Origin: Ceratothoa steindachneri
Taxonomy: Eukaryota > Arthropoda > Malacostraca > Isopoda > Cymothoidae
Assembly (NCBI GenBank): GCA_963969495.1
Contig: OZ018320.1
Location: 72,584,245 to 72,648,244, forward strand
Direction: 5' to 3'
Length of the DNA: 64,000 bases
The translations under genes were made by a program, and so were the position numbers. A model generated the notes under the pieces. That model made no database searches and was not told the DNA's origin. It was given only the letters and a program-made list of their open reading frames with translations. Positions 21,343-30,624 of this stretch are shown here, piece after piece (positions within the stretch are counted from its first letter, which is position 1; every line of letters begins with the position of its first letter).

Positions 21343-22200
21343 CTATTGCCCATAATTATCATGCACAATCTTCACCAGACCAATCATACCAACTAAGGAC
21401 ATCACAGGTACATACATATCATCACCACCATTAACATGCCTCACAAAATATACAACATCCATACAAACAACAAAATCCTTAGCATACCTTTTAAAATCAC
21501 TTAAACACTCTGGCCATTCATTCAAATCAACACGCGTCATTACACACCTCTTCAACTCCCTAACAAAAGGACACATCTCTTGCATCTCTAGAATATCATC
21601 ATCACTTAAAATCTCATTCTCATCCTCCATGACCAACTCAATCATACCGCAAAACTTGACAACATTCTTTGCACACTCATTCAACCTCATCACCTCACAT
21701 TCGCCTTTCATAAGACAATCCTTATCAGCATCCAAAGACAAATCATTCAATTTCATAAATTCTACACCAAGCAAGAAACAACACGGCATTTGCTCATCTT
21801 TCAGAATCACAAAGTCATGCTTTACATTCACACCATTACCCAAACTCACTTTCAGACCAACCTGTTCCCATGCCACTATCATGCCATTTCCTAATCCACT
21901 TATCCGTAACTTCACAGGTTGATGCTCGCAACATTTAAATTCATCATACTTACTCAGAATCCTCTCATTCACTAAAGACACTTGCGCTCCAGTATCAATC
22001 AAACTACAGAACAACCTTTCACCAACTTTCACTCTCGCTTCCATCATATCAGGTCCACCATGTTCGCAATACACTGAAGGAACAAGCACACCAACATCAG
22101 CACTGATATCCACACTGTCATCAACTCCCATATCATCACTCACCACACACTCATCTTCATCCAGACAATCATTCTTCTCTCTCATATATGAACACTTTTC
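21343..22200 (-). pseudogene. Second retropepsin-like domain and linker to integrase
   Basis: The open frame 21343-22308 continues after the OTU-like region into a second aspartic-protease-like domain. SLIDTGAQVSLV has its catalytic Asp codon at 21994-21996, the flap-like RISGLGNGM follows, and the C-terminal signature is CCFLLGVEFM. This is the D-T-G-A plus hydrophobic-Leu-Gly plan of retropepsins. It lies between RNase H/OTU and integrase, far from the usual protease position between gag and RT, which is occupied by another protease here. The frame then runs through an acidic linker to the start of the integrase zinc finger and stops near 21343. Confidence 0.75.
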
Positions 22201-22639
22201 AATCACCCAATTGTAGTGCACACCGCTCAAACATTGCATATGTACCACATTAGGATTATAACTCTTCATCTTCTCATCCTTGTACACCACCAAAGTGCAC
22301 ATAAACAATCACTCCATACAAACGACTCACTACAATCAACACTTCCTGAAATGGCAGGACCCCTTGCATACACATCGCTCTCAATTCTTTCATGAAGTTC
22401 TGCACCTTTGCCATATCAATGCTTTCAGGCTTCCTACATACTTCATTCATTACCTCCTTCTTTAAATCATCCACACTATCGGGCACTCTCACATCTACTC
22501 CATCACTCTTCAAATCTTGCAAACCATTCCATACACTCTCAAACAAGGAATCACCACCACCCTTACTCTCTTTTCCATTCATAATCCCTTTCGGCAAATA
22601 CTCAGGATCACTCACTCCACACACATTTTCATAATTCAT
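22201..22639 (-). pseudogene. OTU-like cysteine-protease-type domain
   Basis: After RNase H, the minus strand (22274-22639, then 22201-22308 in a shifted frame) shows the layout of an OTU-family domain. GGGDSLFESV stands at the position of the catalytic GDGNCLF-type block. A helical middle follows, then a strand VVSRLYGVIVYVHF, and GVHYNWVI carries the catalytic-type His (codon 22216-22218). The nucleophile position is Ser (TCC at 22547-22549) instead of Cys. OTU proteases usually cleave ubiquitin linkages; here the role is unknown. The one-base frame change inside the domain makes this copy inactive. Confidence 0.6.
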
Positions 22640-23185
22640 ACCAGGATACTTGACATCAAATCAGCCACTCCATTCCGTTCACCAGGCACATACTCAATCA
22701 CATAGTCAAAGTCACTCAAATCTTCCAAAGTCCTTGCAATCCTACTATCAGCCCACTTCATACGCTGCAGATACACAAGAGGTTGATGATCTGTTTTGAT
22801 CACAAACCTTACACCATACAAAAATGGACGCAACACTTTCAAACAATATCTTATCGCAGCCAACTCTCATTCCACAGTCGAATACTTTCGTTCTGCAACA
22901 TTAATAGCCTTGGCTACATACCCAATTATTCGCCTGACATTTTCTCCATTCAAACGCTGCTCTTGCATCAGAAAACCTCCCATACAATACCCACTCGCAT
23001 CTGTATACAATTCAAGCATTTTAGCATTCACACTATAATCTGGGTAAGCCAATTCAACATCTTCAACCGCTGCCTCTTTCAGTCTCTCATACGCCTCATT
23101 CATCTTATCATTCCACTTGACAACTGTACTACCTTTCTTGCCCATCCACTCAGTCAGAGGCTTACTCATACCAGAACAATCACGT
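22640..23185 (-). pseudogene. RNase H domain
   Basis: RNase H removes the RNA strand during reverse transcription. The minus strand shows YTDASGYCMGGFLMQ (catalytic Asp region) near 22980-23010, ERKYSTVE near 22870-22890, and after a stop, AIRYCLKVLRPFLYGVRFVI followed by TDHQPLVYLQR near 22780-22800. The end VPGERNGVADLMS is the usual transition out of the domain. One in-frame stop (22864-22866) lies at a position where many relatives have a non-stop residue before ELAAI. Confidence 0.85.
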
Positions 23186-23193
23186 ATAAACTT

Positions 23194-24351
23194 TCACTGG
23201 AACTCAATCAAACCCCAAAACGACTTCAGTTGCTTCACAATCACCGGTTTCGGAAACATTCGCACCTTCTTAACATACTTTCGTGATTTTCGTAACCCAT
23301 TCTCACTCTCCATATGCCCAAGGAATTCCACTTCTTTCGCAAACCATTCACACTTCGCCACTTTCACCTTCCCACCAACACTCTCCAACGTTCTCAACAC
23401 ATCATTCAACAATCTCATATGCTCCTCCAAAGTCTCAGTCATAATCAAAATATCATCTATAAACGCAATCACATTCTTACTCGCAAACTTACTCAACACA
23501 ACATTCATTGCCCGCTGGAAGGCTCCGGGAGCATTAGCCAACCCAAAGCTGAGGTTCCGGAACTGGTAATGCCTCTTTGTAGAAGAGAAGGCAGTTACCG
23601 GCCGGCTCTCCTCAGCAATGGGCATCTGGTAATGCCCGCGTACCAGATCCAGCTTCGTAAACCCCTCCATCCCATGCATACTATACACACACTCAGATAC
23701 CACACACATTGGAAACCTTTCTTTCACAGTCATTTCATTCACCTTTCGATAATCCACACACAGATGCAATCTTCCATCCAGCTTACGTACAGGTACAATT
23801 GGACTATTCCATGCACTCTCGCTCTCTTCAATCACCCCCAATTGCTCTAATTCTACACACTGCTCCTCAATCTCATCAGCAACCGGACGTGGGAAATGCC
23901 TCGGCCACTGATAGATTGGGGAGTCCTCCTTCAGGACAATCTTGAATTCCGGAAGTTTTGCAATCCCAAAATCCAGATCACCCTTACTGAGGGCTTCCTT
24001 TTGTTCAAATATCATTTGATACACATCCTCTCTTTCATACACAGTTAAACATCCATCCAATTCCACCATGCTCTTCACTTCATTATACATCCATTCACAC
24101 GTCTTTTCACCTGCAACATTCACTCTGACATCCGTACTATCATCCATACCTACCTCATTGACAGTGGAGAGGTGATCCAGTACATCTCCGACTTGGATTC
24201 CCCTCACCTGCCCTTTCACACTGGGGTCCGCCTGCACACATACAAAAGGACCATTCATTCTCATCAAGCCATCAAACACACAAGCAACACGCCTTACCTT
24301 ATAACACGCATCCTTTCCATCCAATATCACAGTGTTCTCACCCACATTCAA
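23194..24351 (-). pseudogene. Ty3/gypsy reverse transcriptase
   Basis: A 385-codon open stretch. It starts with a linker after protease, then the RT fingers (SPIYQWPRHFPRPV, GVIEESESAWNSPIVPVRK), LCVDYRKVNEMT, FTKLDLVRGHYQMPI (catalytic Asp), FRNLSFGLANAPGAFQRAMN, FIDDILIM (catalytic Asp pair) and VEFLGHM towards the connection. All RT blocks are present and in frame, which makes this the best-preserved part of the element. It stops near 23194 with a TGA just before the RNase H region. Confidence 0.9.
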
Positions 24352-24366
24352 ACTAACATCCTTACT

Positions 24367-24930
24367 CTAACTCACTCTAACAGACACCCTTTCACCCTTC
24401 ACAAGCCTTACATTCTCCATAGCAGTCACCTCAATACCAGTAAACACACTCCTCAAAACGCTACCATCTTTCCGTACATACAACTTATACACCCCATTTT
24501 TACCAATCTTTCTCTCAATCTGATCACTCGCAGGATGCACAACCATACGATTCATTTTCATAAAATCATACCCCAAAATCACACCATACTCACTACTCAC
24601 CTTATCAATCACCGAGAATTCACATTCATTCATCATCATACCATGCATTCAAACAGCTAACCTTATCATTCCAATCACAGGCACTCTCCTATTACCAATA
24701 CCTACCAAACTACCCTTGCACTCAGACAAGAGGGCTTTCTCGCTAACCTTGTCCTACACATCTTTATACACCAAGCTTGCCTTGCATCCAGAATCTATTA
24801 AAGCCAAACACTCCATTCTATTCAATTCCACCTTCACACTCAGACACTCATACTTCCTATCAGATAGCACTTTCACACTAGACAGACTTACCAACACATT
24901 ACTCACACTCATGCACCCAGAGGATACTTC
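24367..24930 (-). pseudogene. First retropepsin-like protease
   Basis: It lies between the zinc knuckles and RT, the normal place. On the minus strand ECLALIDSGCKASLV carries the catalytic Asp (codon 24793-24795, DSG variant). A flap-like SLVGIGNRRVPVIG and then YGVILGYDFMKMNRM follow with the usual Ile-Leu-Gly. Two in-frame stops (TAG near 24750, TGA near 24650) interrupt it. Retropepsins act as dimers to cut the gag-pol polyprotein. Confidence 0.75.
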
Positions 24931-24950
24931 AGCAGGTACCCTCTTACAAT

Positions 24951-25625
24951 TCAGTTTCCCGCTTCAGACTTTCCATTCACACCTTGCGCTCTCAGTCTAA
25001 TCCAACACTTTTCACTTGAATGTCCTTCCATCGCACATATGCTACATATATTCCTCTGGTCATGACACATCCTTGCATAATGACCAGCCTTTCCACAATT
25101 ACCACATGCATATTTCATACTTTCCCCAGCAGTTGCTCCACCATTCAACCTCAGACAATCTTTCTTCAAATGGCCTATTTCTTTACACTCGAAGCACTCT
25201 TTCACACTTTCCTGGCAATCCTTTATCATATGCCCTTTCTTACCACACCCAAAACATGCATCAGATGTCCACATACATTCAGCCAACATATGACCTTTCC
25301 TTCCACACCAACGACATTCCACAATCTCTCTCCCACCATTCGGTCTCTCATTTGCTGGGACATACCTCGGTTTCTCTCTCATATATCGGTTCCCACGACT
25401 GAAATTCATCTTCCCCCTTCCATTCGACCACCCTCCATTCTGCCAGCCCAGGAAGTTTGACATCACTCCAGCTGGTGCAGCCTTCAGGGCATCCCTGTAG
25501 CTGACAAACTGCTGGGGTGGATGAAAACTCCTGGGCTTCTTACCACCAACATTCACACTGTACCATCCATCCTCTTCTAGATCGCTTTCATCATCAAATC
25601 GTCCATCTTCTAACAGTTCCAACAC
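24951..25625 (-). pseudogene. Gag nucleocapsid part with five zinc knuckles
   Basis: The open frame contains an acidic start, an FHPPQQFVSYRDALKAAPAG linker, a Gly/Arg/Asn-rich stretch, then five CX2CX4HX4C knuckles in a row: CRWCGRKGHMLAEC, CFGCGKKGHMIKDC, CFECKEIGHLKKDC, CGNCGKAGHYARMC and CSICAMEGHSSEKC. Most Ty3/gypsy gags have one or two, so five is high. The knuckles bind the genomic RNA for packaging. Confidence 0.85.
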
Positions 25626-26632
25626 ATCCTCTCACATCAACCGTTCACCTGTCAGTCTCATTCTCTCCTTTCTTTTTCCACTCAGCCATTCACTCACCTT
25701 TCATGGGATCAGGTCCAAAAACTTCCTCATCAGTGGTTTACATTCATTTACATCATCATCACCATACCTCTTTCTTGCCATACTCTCAAGCCTATGTGCA
25801 TACATGTTCACACTTTCACTCTTCCCCATTCAAGCCTTCTCAAATTCATTCACCCTTTTATACTTCACACTCTCTTTCATTCGTTTCACCTGCCCAATCA
25901 ATCTCTTCTTCACTACATCGTACTTTGGCTCTCCCACACTTGTTATCACTCGCAAGAACTCCAACAATCTCCCAGAACACTCACCCAGTGACCCTTGTTC
26001 TGCGTGTACTTGAGCTTGCAGTACCGCTTAAAATCCCTGAAGAACTCATCCATACTCTTTCCCCCATGCAATCTAAACTTATCAATCCTTGGCACTTCCC
26101 TAATCAAAATTCCTTTCCCCACATTTACTTCCCTCTCCGAAGAGCTACTCTCGGCCTCACTCATTCCAATCATATCGTCACTCTCTCCCTCATCTGAGTA
26201 TAGTGAATCCACACTCTTCCCTCTCGCCTTCCTATCCTTAACCTTAGAACCATGCTTCCTTCCTCTCTTACTTTCCACTCTCTTCCCTTCACCCCCTTTC
26301 CTACCACTCACAGTATCTTCTTTAGACTCAATCACACTGCCATCCATTCCATTTAGCGGAGTCCCTTCAGTAGGAGCAGGGGTCAGGGTTGTAGGTCCTG
26401 GGGCTGGTCCAGCCCCTGTCATCATGTTATATAGGTCCTGCATCCATCGGCCAGTCTGATCCTGTCGGTCTCCCATTTCCTTCTTCATCCTATCAGTCTT
26501 TTCATTCATCCCTTTCATTTCATTCTTCATTCCCTCAATCATTCCCTGCAACATTTCACATTCCTCTTCTTTCTTTCTCAACTCCAGTCTCAATCGCACT
26601 ACTTCTTCATTCAAAGTTTCTGCCACAGCCAT
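25626..26632 (-). pseudogene. Gag N-terminal and capsid part
   Basis: Likely start ATG at 26632 (MAVAETLNEEVV); the track extends upstream only through non-ATG starts. A long coiled coil follows (LRLELRKKEEECEMLQGMIE region), then a Pro/Thr/Gly linker, a basic and then acidic Ser-rich segment, and the beginning of a capsid-like fold (VPRIDKFRLHGGKSMDEFFRDF). A frameshift near 25985 and three TGA codons at likely Trp positions break the rest up to 25626. Confidence 0.7.
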
Positions 26633-26744
26633 TGTTCCCAAGTTAGTAACAAAGGATAGGAGGAGGGAAAAATCAATCAAACTACTTCTACCAATATACA
26701 GATGAACTGCAATCAAATCAAATTCCTCCAGGTCGAGATCTCAA

Positions 26745-26763
26745 GGTCCCTATTCGGGCGCCA
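26745..26763 (-). promoter_or_regulatory. Primer-binding site, tRNA-Lys type
   Basis: Two bases inside the 5' LTR, the minus strand reads TGGCGCCCGAATAGGGACC. It differs at one base from the 18-nt site complementary to the 3' end of tRNA-Lys(UUU) as known from lentiviruses and some Ty3/gypsy elements such as Osvaldo. It marks the start of minus-strand DNA synthesis and confirms the LTR boundary and orientation. Confidence 0.8.
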
Positions 26764-26765
26764 AA

Positions 26766-27288
26766 TGTAGCGGGCTGAAAATCTAGACTAACCCGCGTTC
26801 CAACCTTATCCTAGGATTTATGGACTTTGAGAACCTTGAGGAAGAATTGATACAATTTGATATACAGTCCTTTACTTTACAAAAAAATACAGTTATATTT
26901 ACAGCTTATATTTACAAAAAAAAAAATAGATAAACACCAGTGCACATTCAAATAAATATTTTATACAATTGTACAATTTTTATACAGTGCGTAAAAGCTT
27001 CCACTCTCTAAGTGAACATCCACGTGCACACGACAAATTCCTGTTTATAACTTTTATAATTCTAGATATTTACTGTTATGCTTTATAACTGATTTAACAA
27101 AATATATCTATCGTTAAATTATGGCAAAGTAATATCTCTGAAAAGAGAATACAATTGGTTAACATTATTCCCCCCAAAAAAATCAGAAGGAAAATTATAC
27201 CCACACACTCACACAGGGGTAGGGAAAGATATATGTAAAAGGGGGTGGGAGAATGGCCCTACAGACACACACACACCGCTCCCCCACA
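26766..27288 (-). repeat. 5' LTR (523 bp)
   Basis: On the minus strand it starts TGTGGGGGAGCGG and ends TTTTCAGCCCGCTACA (TG...CA). It is followed inward by the primer-binding site and outward by the GTGA duplication. It shares blocks with the left LTR and with the solo LTR at 17.1 kb. It is about 230 bp shorter than the solo LTR, so it may also have lost internal sequence. Confidence 0.85.
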
Positions 27289-27361
27289 GTGACACTTATA
27301 TTTCAGTCAGTGATGAAGAATGTGAAGCAAAGGATTTATCGGGCAGGTGTAAACATTGCAT

Positions 27362-28650
27362 TTAGGTGATTAAGCAATATGTGATTTTAAAAAATTTTTT
27401 TAATTAATTATTTGAAAGATTTTCTCAACATGAACAAACATCATAAGAATAGGCAAAGTTTAAACATAACATGAATAATTCAATAAATGCAAAATTTAAA
27501 TAAAATGTTGTATACAGCACTGTACGCAGGCACCGCCAACTTGTGTGAAAGGGGTTAAGATCCATACCCCACAAACTTCCCCACTCGCAATTCCCATAAT
27601 ATTTCATCCATTTCCCAATATGTTTCACCTGTCTGATTAACTGACATTTTAATACTTCAGTTTTATCTAATGTTTTATTGTGTTTGGTTACTGGAAGCTG
27701 ATTTGAGCCATCCCATGGGTTGTTATAGGGGGGCCGGGGGCTACACCTAATAAAAGGACAGTTACGTGAAACATATTGGAAAATGGACAAAATATTATGG
27801 GGAATGCAAGTGAGGATAGATCTTCAGTTTTATCAAAAAGAGGTATGATAAACATGTGGCTGATACTCAGAGAAGAGGTACCCTTATGAGTTCATTAGCT
27901 ACCTAGCCTCTTTACTATTACTAAGGTAAGTACAGGCGCTCCCACTACATGATTTTAAATAAACCAAGGCAACACATGAAAAAAAATATTCCTACAAAAA
28001 AACTAGAAAGTTTATTTTATATAAAATAATCACTAACTCTATAATTGTATAACAGGATTTTTGAAGATGGGTAAAAAATTAATGTTTTTTTCTTTTAGTT
28101 TGGTTGTCACCTAAGTATAGTGAAATTTTTTATCAAAGTCCAGAAATAAATATAAGTGAATTTTTTTTCAAACCCAAAGAATTACAAATGGTGAAGTTCA
28201 GAAAATTTATTTTTATATATTTTCTATTCTTCTATAACTATATTTTAGCAATGTGATATTTTGAAAAGGGGTAAATTTAGTTTAGAGTTCCTTTTTAAAA
28301 TTATTATAATTGGCAAAGTTTAGAAAATTTATAAAAATTTAACCATGGCTGCTTTTTTTTTAGATTTTAAATTTTAATCTTAGTAGCGAAACGCAAACTC
28401 CTCCCATAGGGGGGAGTGGCGAAGCCATTGCCTGGTATAAATATACTTACACGAGTTGAAATAAAGATCAAAATTTCAGATATTCTGAATTTACTTCTGC
28501 AGAGCAAAAATTTACTTAAAGAAGATTTTTCTGATGTTTGAGAAATTGAGACATTTTTCATAACGCTGGTGCCAAGCACCTTCTACTACATCTCTCACCA
28601 ATTCTGGTTTAGGTGTCAATGTGTAACAGTTTTGCTGACCCCTCGACAAT
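27362..28650. other. AT-rich spacer, nothing recognised
   Basis: Contains a minus-strand open stretch at 27425-27790 without recognisable motifs. A short GC-rich patch near 28400-28430 resembles the hairpin-like GGGGGGAG...CTCC motif seen elsewhere in the window. Confidence 0.5.
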
Positions 28651-28652
28651 GC

Positions 28653-29075
28653 TTATTTTGCCAACTGCCTTTCCTTAACAGTGTCCGTTTTTAGCAAGTT
28701 TGTTTGTTTTGTCTTGACATGATTAACAAGTGAGAATATTCTTTCAACACATGCTAAAGAATGTGATAAAACATTAAGGTGGGTCATGAAATCAGAAAGA
28801 ATTCCAAACTTTGAATTGTTTAAAGTCTTTGATGTTACACAGAGAATTGCAGAAATCAGTAATAGATTTATAGAACAGTGACAACATCTTTTAACTGTCA
28901 AAAGCCTCCATTCATCATCCAAACTATCTAGTTAATCTTCAGGAACAAGGTGGAGAAAATGCAGTGCCACATTCATTATTGAACTTGGAGATTTTGTAAG
29001 ATCTTTTGCTACAGCTGGATTTAAAACTCCTAAACTGGCAACAATTCCTTCTTCCTCTAGTGGAAATCATTTTTT
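28653..29075 (-). pseudogene. hAT-type transposase C-terminal end
   Basis: Minus strand, two stops. A stretch DDEWRLLTVKRCC leads to a hydrophobic helix and then SHSLACVERIFSLVNHVKTK followed by TNLLKTDTV. This is the hAT C-terminal dimerisation signature (S-A-x-VER-x-FS, then KTxxRN-like). Upstream, LEEEGIVASLGVLNPAVAKDL continues the same frame before a TAA near 28935. The catalytic core and the other end were not found, so it is a fragment. Confidence 0.7.
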
Positions 29076-29270
29076 AATTTGCATGCATAGGGCAACCAAG
29101 AAATTTAAACAATCAGTCCTAAACCTTGTTTCACCACTTTCTACAATTGGCGTCAAAGACAATAGACTTGTGCAACATCCACCCAAATATAAATTGTGTA
29201 ATTGTTTATGTAACTGTCACTTGCCATCATCCTTATTCTTCTGTTTAACTCTCTCCTCCTCTTTTCATAG

Positions 29271-29546
29271 CTATATCCTTCTTGGCATTATTGGGATCAC
29301 AGCTACCTTTACTCCAGGGTGCCTAGCCTTCACTTCTCTTATGAGTCCCTCGATAGCTTTCATGTATCCTGTAGCTCTCCTTTTCATAAGCCCATTCCCA
29401 CTTACTTGTATCACCATCCAATTTCCTGCCATTTCTCTGCATGCCTTTTCAATTTCTTTCGTTATATCCCCTATGTCTTTCCCTGGCATAGCAACAACAT
29501 CTACCTCCTTAGAAAACACCTCAAACCATGTGTGTATGTTCTTCAC
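29271..29546 (-). pseudogene. SGNH-like ORF1 fragment
   Basis: A 91-codon minus-strand frame. The layout VDVVAMPGKDIGDITKEIE, then WMVIQVSGNGL, then VKARHPGVKVAVIPIMPRR matches the middle of SGNH-hydrolase domains found in ORF1 of CR1-like elements (G-x-D-I block, G-N block, P-x-x-PR block). The nucleophile and His blocks are not visible. It is probably a scrap of another CR1-like element in the opposite orientation to E. Confidence 0.5.
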
Positions 29547-29738
29547 TATACTGTCTCAATGAAACCATTGAGTGATTTCAGTGAATGTGGATGTTTTAAA
29601 TTTTGCTCTTCAGAACGCCGGCAAATTTGGACAAAAACTTACCTTGTTTTTTCTTTGGAAGGCAATAATTTGGTCAATTCGTATATTTAGTTACCATACA
29701 TTTTTTTTATTATCAAATTTGTTGGACTTGAAAATAAA

Positions 29739-30338
29739 ATGGTTAATAAAAATGAGGCTAGTAATGGGACACGCCCAATAGTAACTGACATAGATATATG
29801 TGGCCACTGCAATAACAAATGTACAGATAAGGGTAAAGGGAGTGATGTGTTATTTTGTGATTATTGTGGGTTTTGGGCGCATGCCTCATGTGAGGGTATG
29901 ACACTTGAGGGGTACAAGCAATTCAGTAAGCTAGCTAAACAAATGGCCAACATAACATATCATTGTACTTTTAAACATTGTAAAACAGTGGCTGTGGAAA
30001 TATTGAAACAACTGGGCCCAATTAGACAAGGGGTTGAGGAAAATTTACAAAGGATTGAAGCTCTGGAAAAGGGTATACATAGTCAAAAAAATTAAATATT
30101 GAGTGAAGTGAAAGCTGAAATGGAAGAAAGTTTAGGCGAAAAAATTGAAGAAATGTGGGAAGAAGAAAGAGATAGAGTAGAAAGGAAGAAAAATGTAATG
30201 CTAGCAAATGTTCCAGAACAGGAACATGAGTATGAACAACAAAGAAAGCAAGATGAAACCTTTGTGAGAAACTTTTTAACCAATTCTTTGGGCACTGAAG
30301 TTAATACTAAAGTTCAAAAGATAATTAAGAGTATGTAA
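29739..30338 (+). pseudogene. ORF1 of element E (PHD finger, coiled coil)
   Basis: ATG at 29739. Residues about 20-80 form a PHD-type zinc finger (CGHC, CDYCGFWAHASC, then CTFKHC; C4HC3 order). A coiled-coil segment follows, a TAA at 30093, then a restart reading SEVKAEMEESLGEKIEEMWE and the block KKNVMLANVPEQEHEYE with FVRNFL, like the RNA-binding middle of ORF1 in element D. Further ORF1-like sequence extends to about 30520 in another frame (KKIPHISDDMLKNIKIF). PHD fingers in ORF1 are known in CR1-group elements; ligand unknown. Confidence 0.7.
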
Positions 30339-30624
30339 AAGACTGATAAAAGTAACTTTTGAAAATGAAAATGAGGTAAGAACTGTACTTGAAAATGCAA
30401 AAAAGATACCCCATATTTCTGATGATATGTTAAAGAATATTAAAATATTTAGGTATTTAAATAATAAAGACAGGAAAAAGAGGAACATCTTGGTTAAGGA
30501 AATGTTAAAGAAAAATATGAATTAGTGGAGCAAAAGATCACCGATCACAAATGGATCATCAGAAATAACAAGCTCATTAAATTCAAACAATATTCTGCAA
30601 ATTTTTTATAGATCAATCTCACAC

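Larger units (their letters stand above)
19411..27288 (-). mobile_element. Ty3/gypsy-type LTR retrotransposon with OTU-like and second protease domains
   Basis: Element of 7.9 kb read on the minus strand. Order: 5' LTR, tRNA-Lys-type primer site, gag with five zinc knuckles, protease, RT, RNase H, OTU-like domain, second retropepsin-like domain, integrase with GPY/F module, C-terminal tail, purine-rich tract, short 3' LTR. The order RT-RNase H before integrase and the GPY/F module place it in Ty3/gypsy. A 4-bp GTGA target duplication flanks it. There are frameshifts in gag and pol and several stops, so this copy cannot be active. The two LTRs differ in length through internal deletions in the left one. 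Confidence 0.9.

Noticed and set aside
25517..26197. A 226-codon plus-strand open frame rich in Ser and His
   Set aside because: It is the complement of gag; the minus strand carries the recognisable knuckles and coiled coil.
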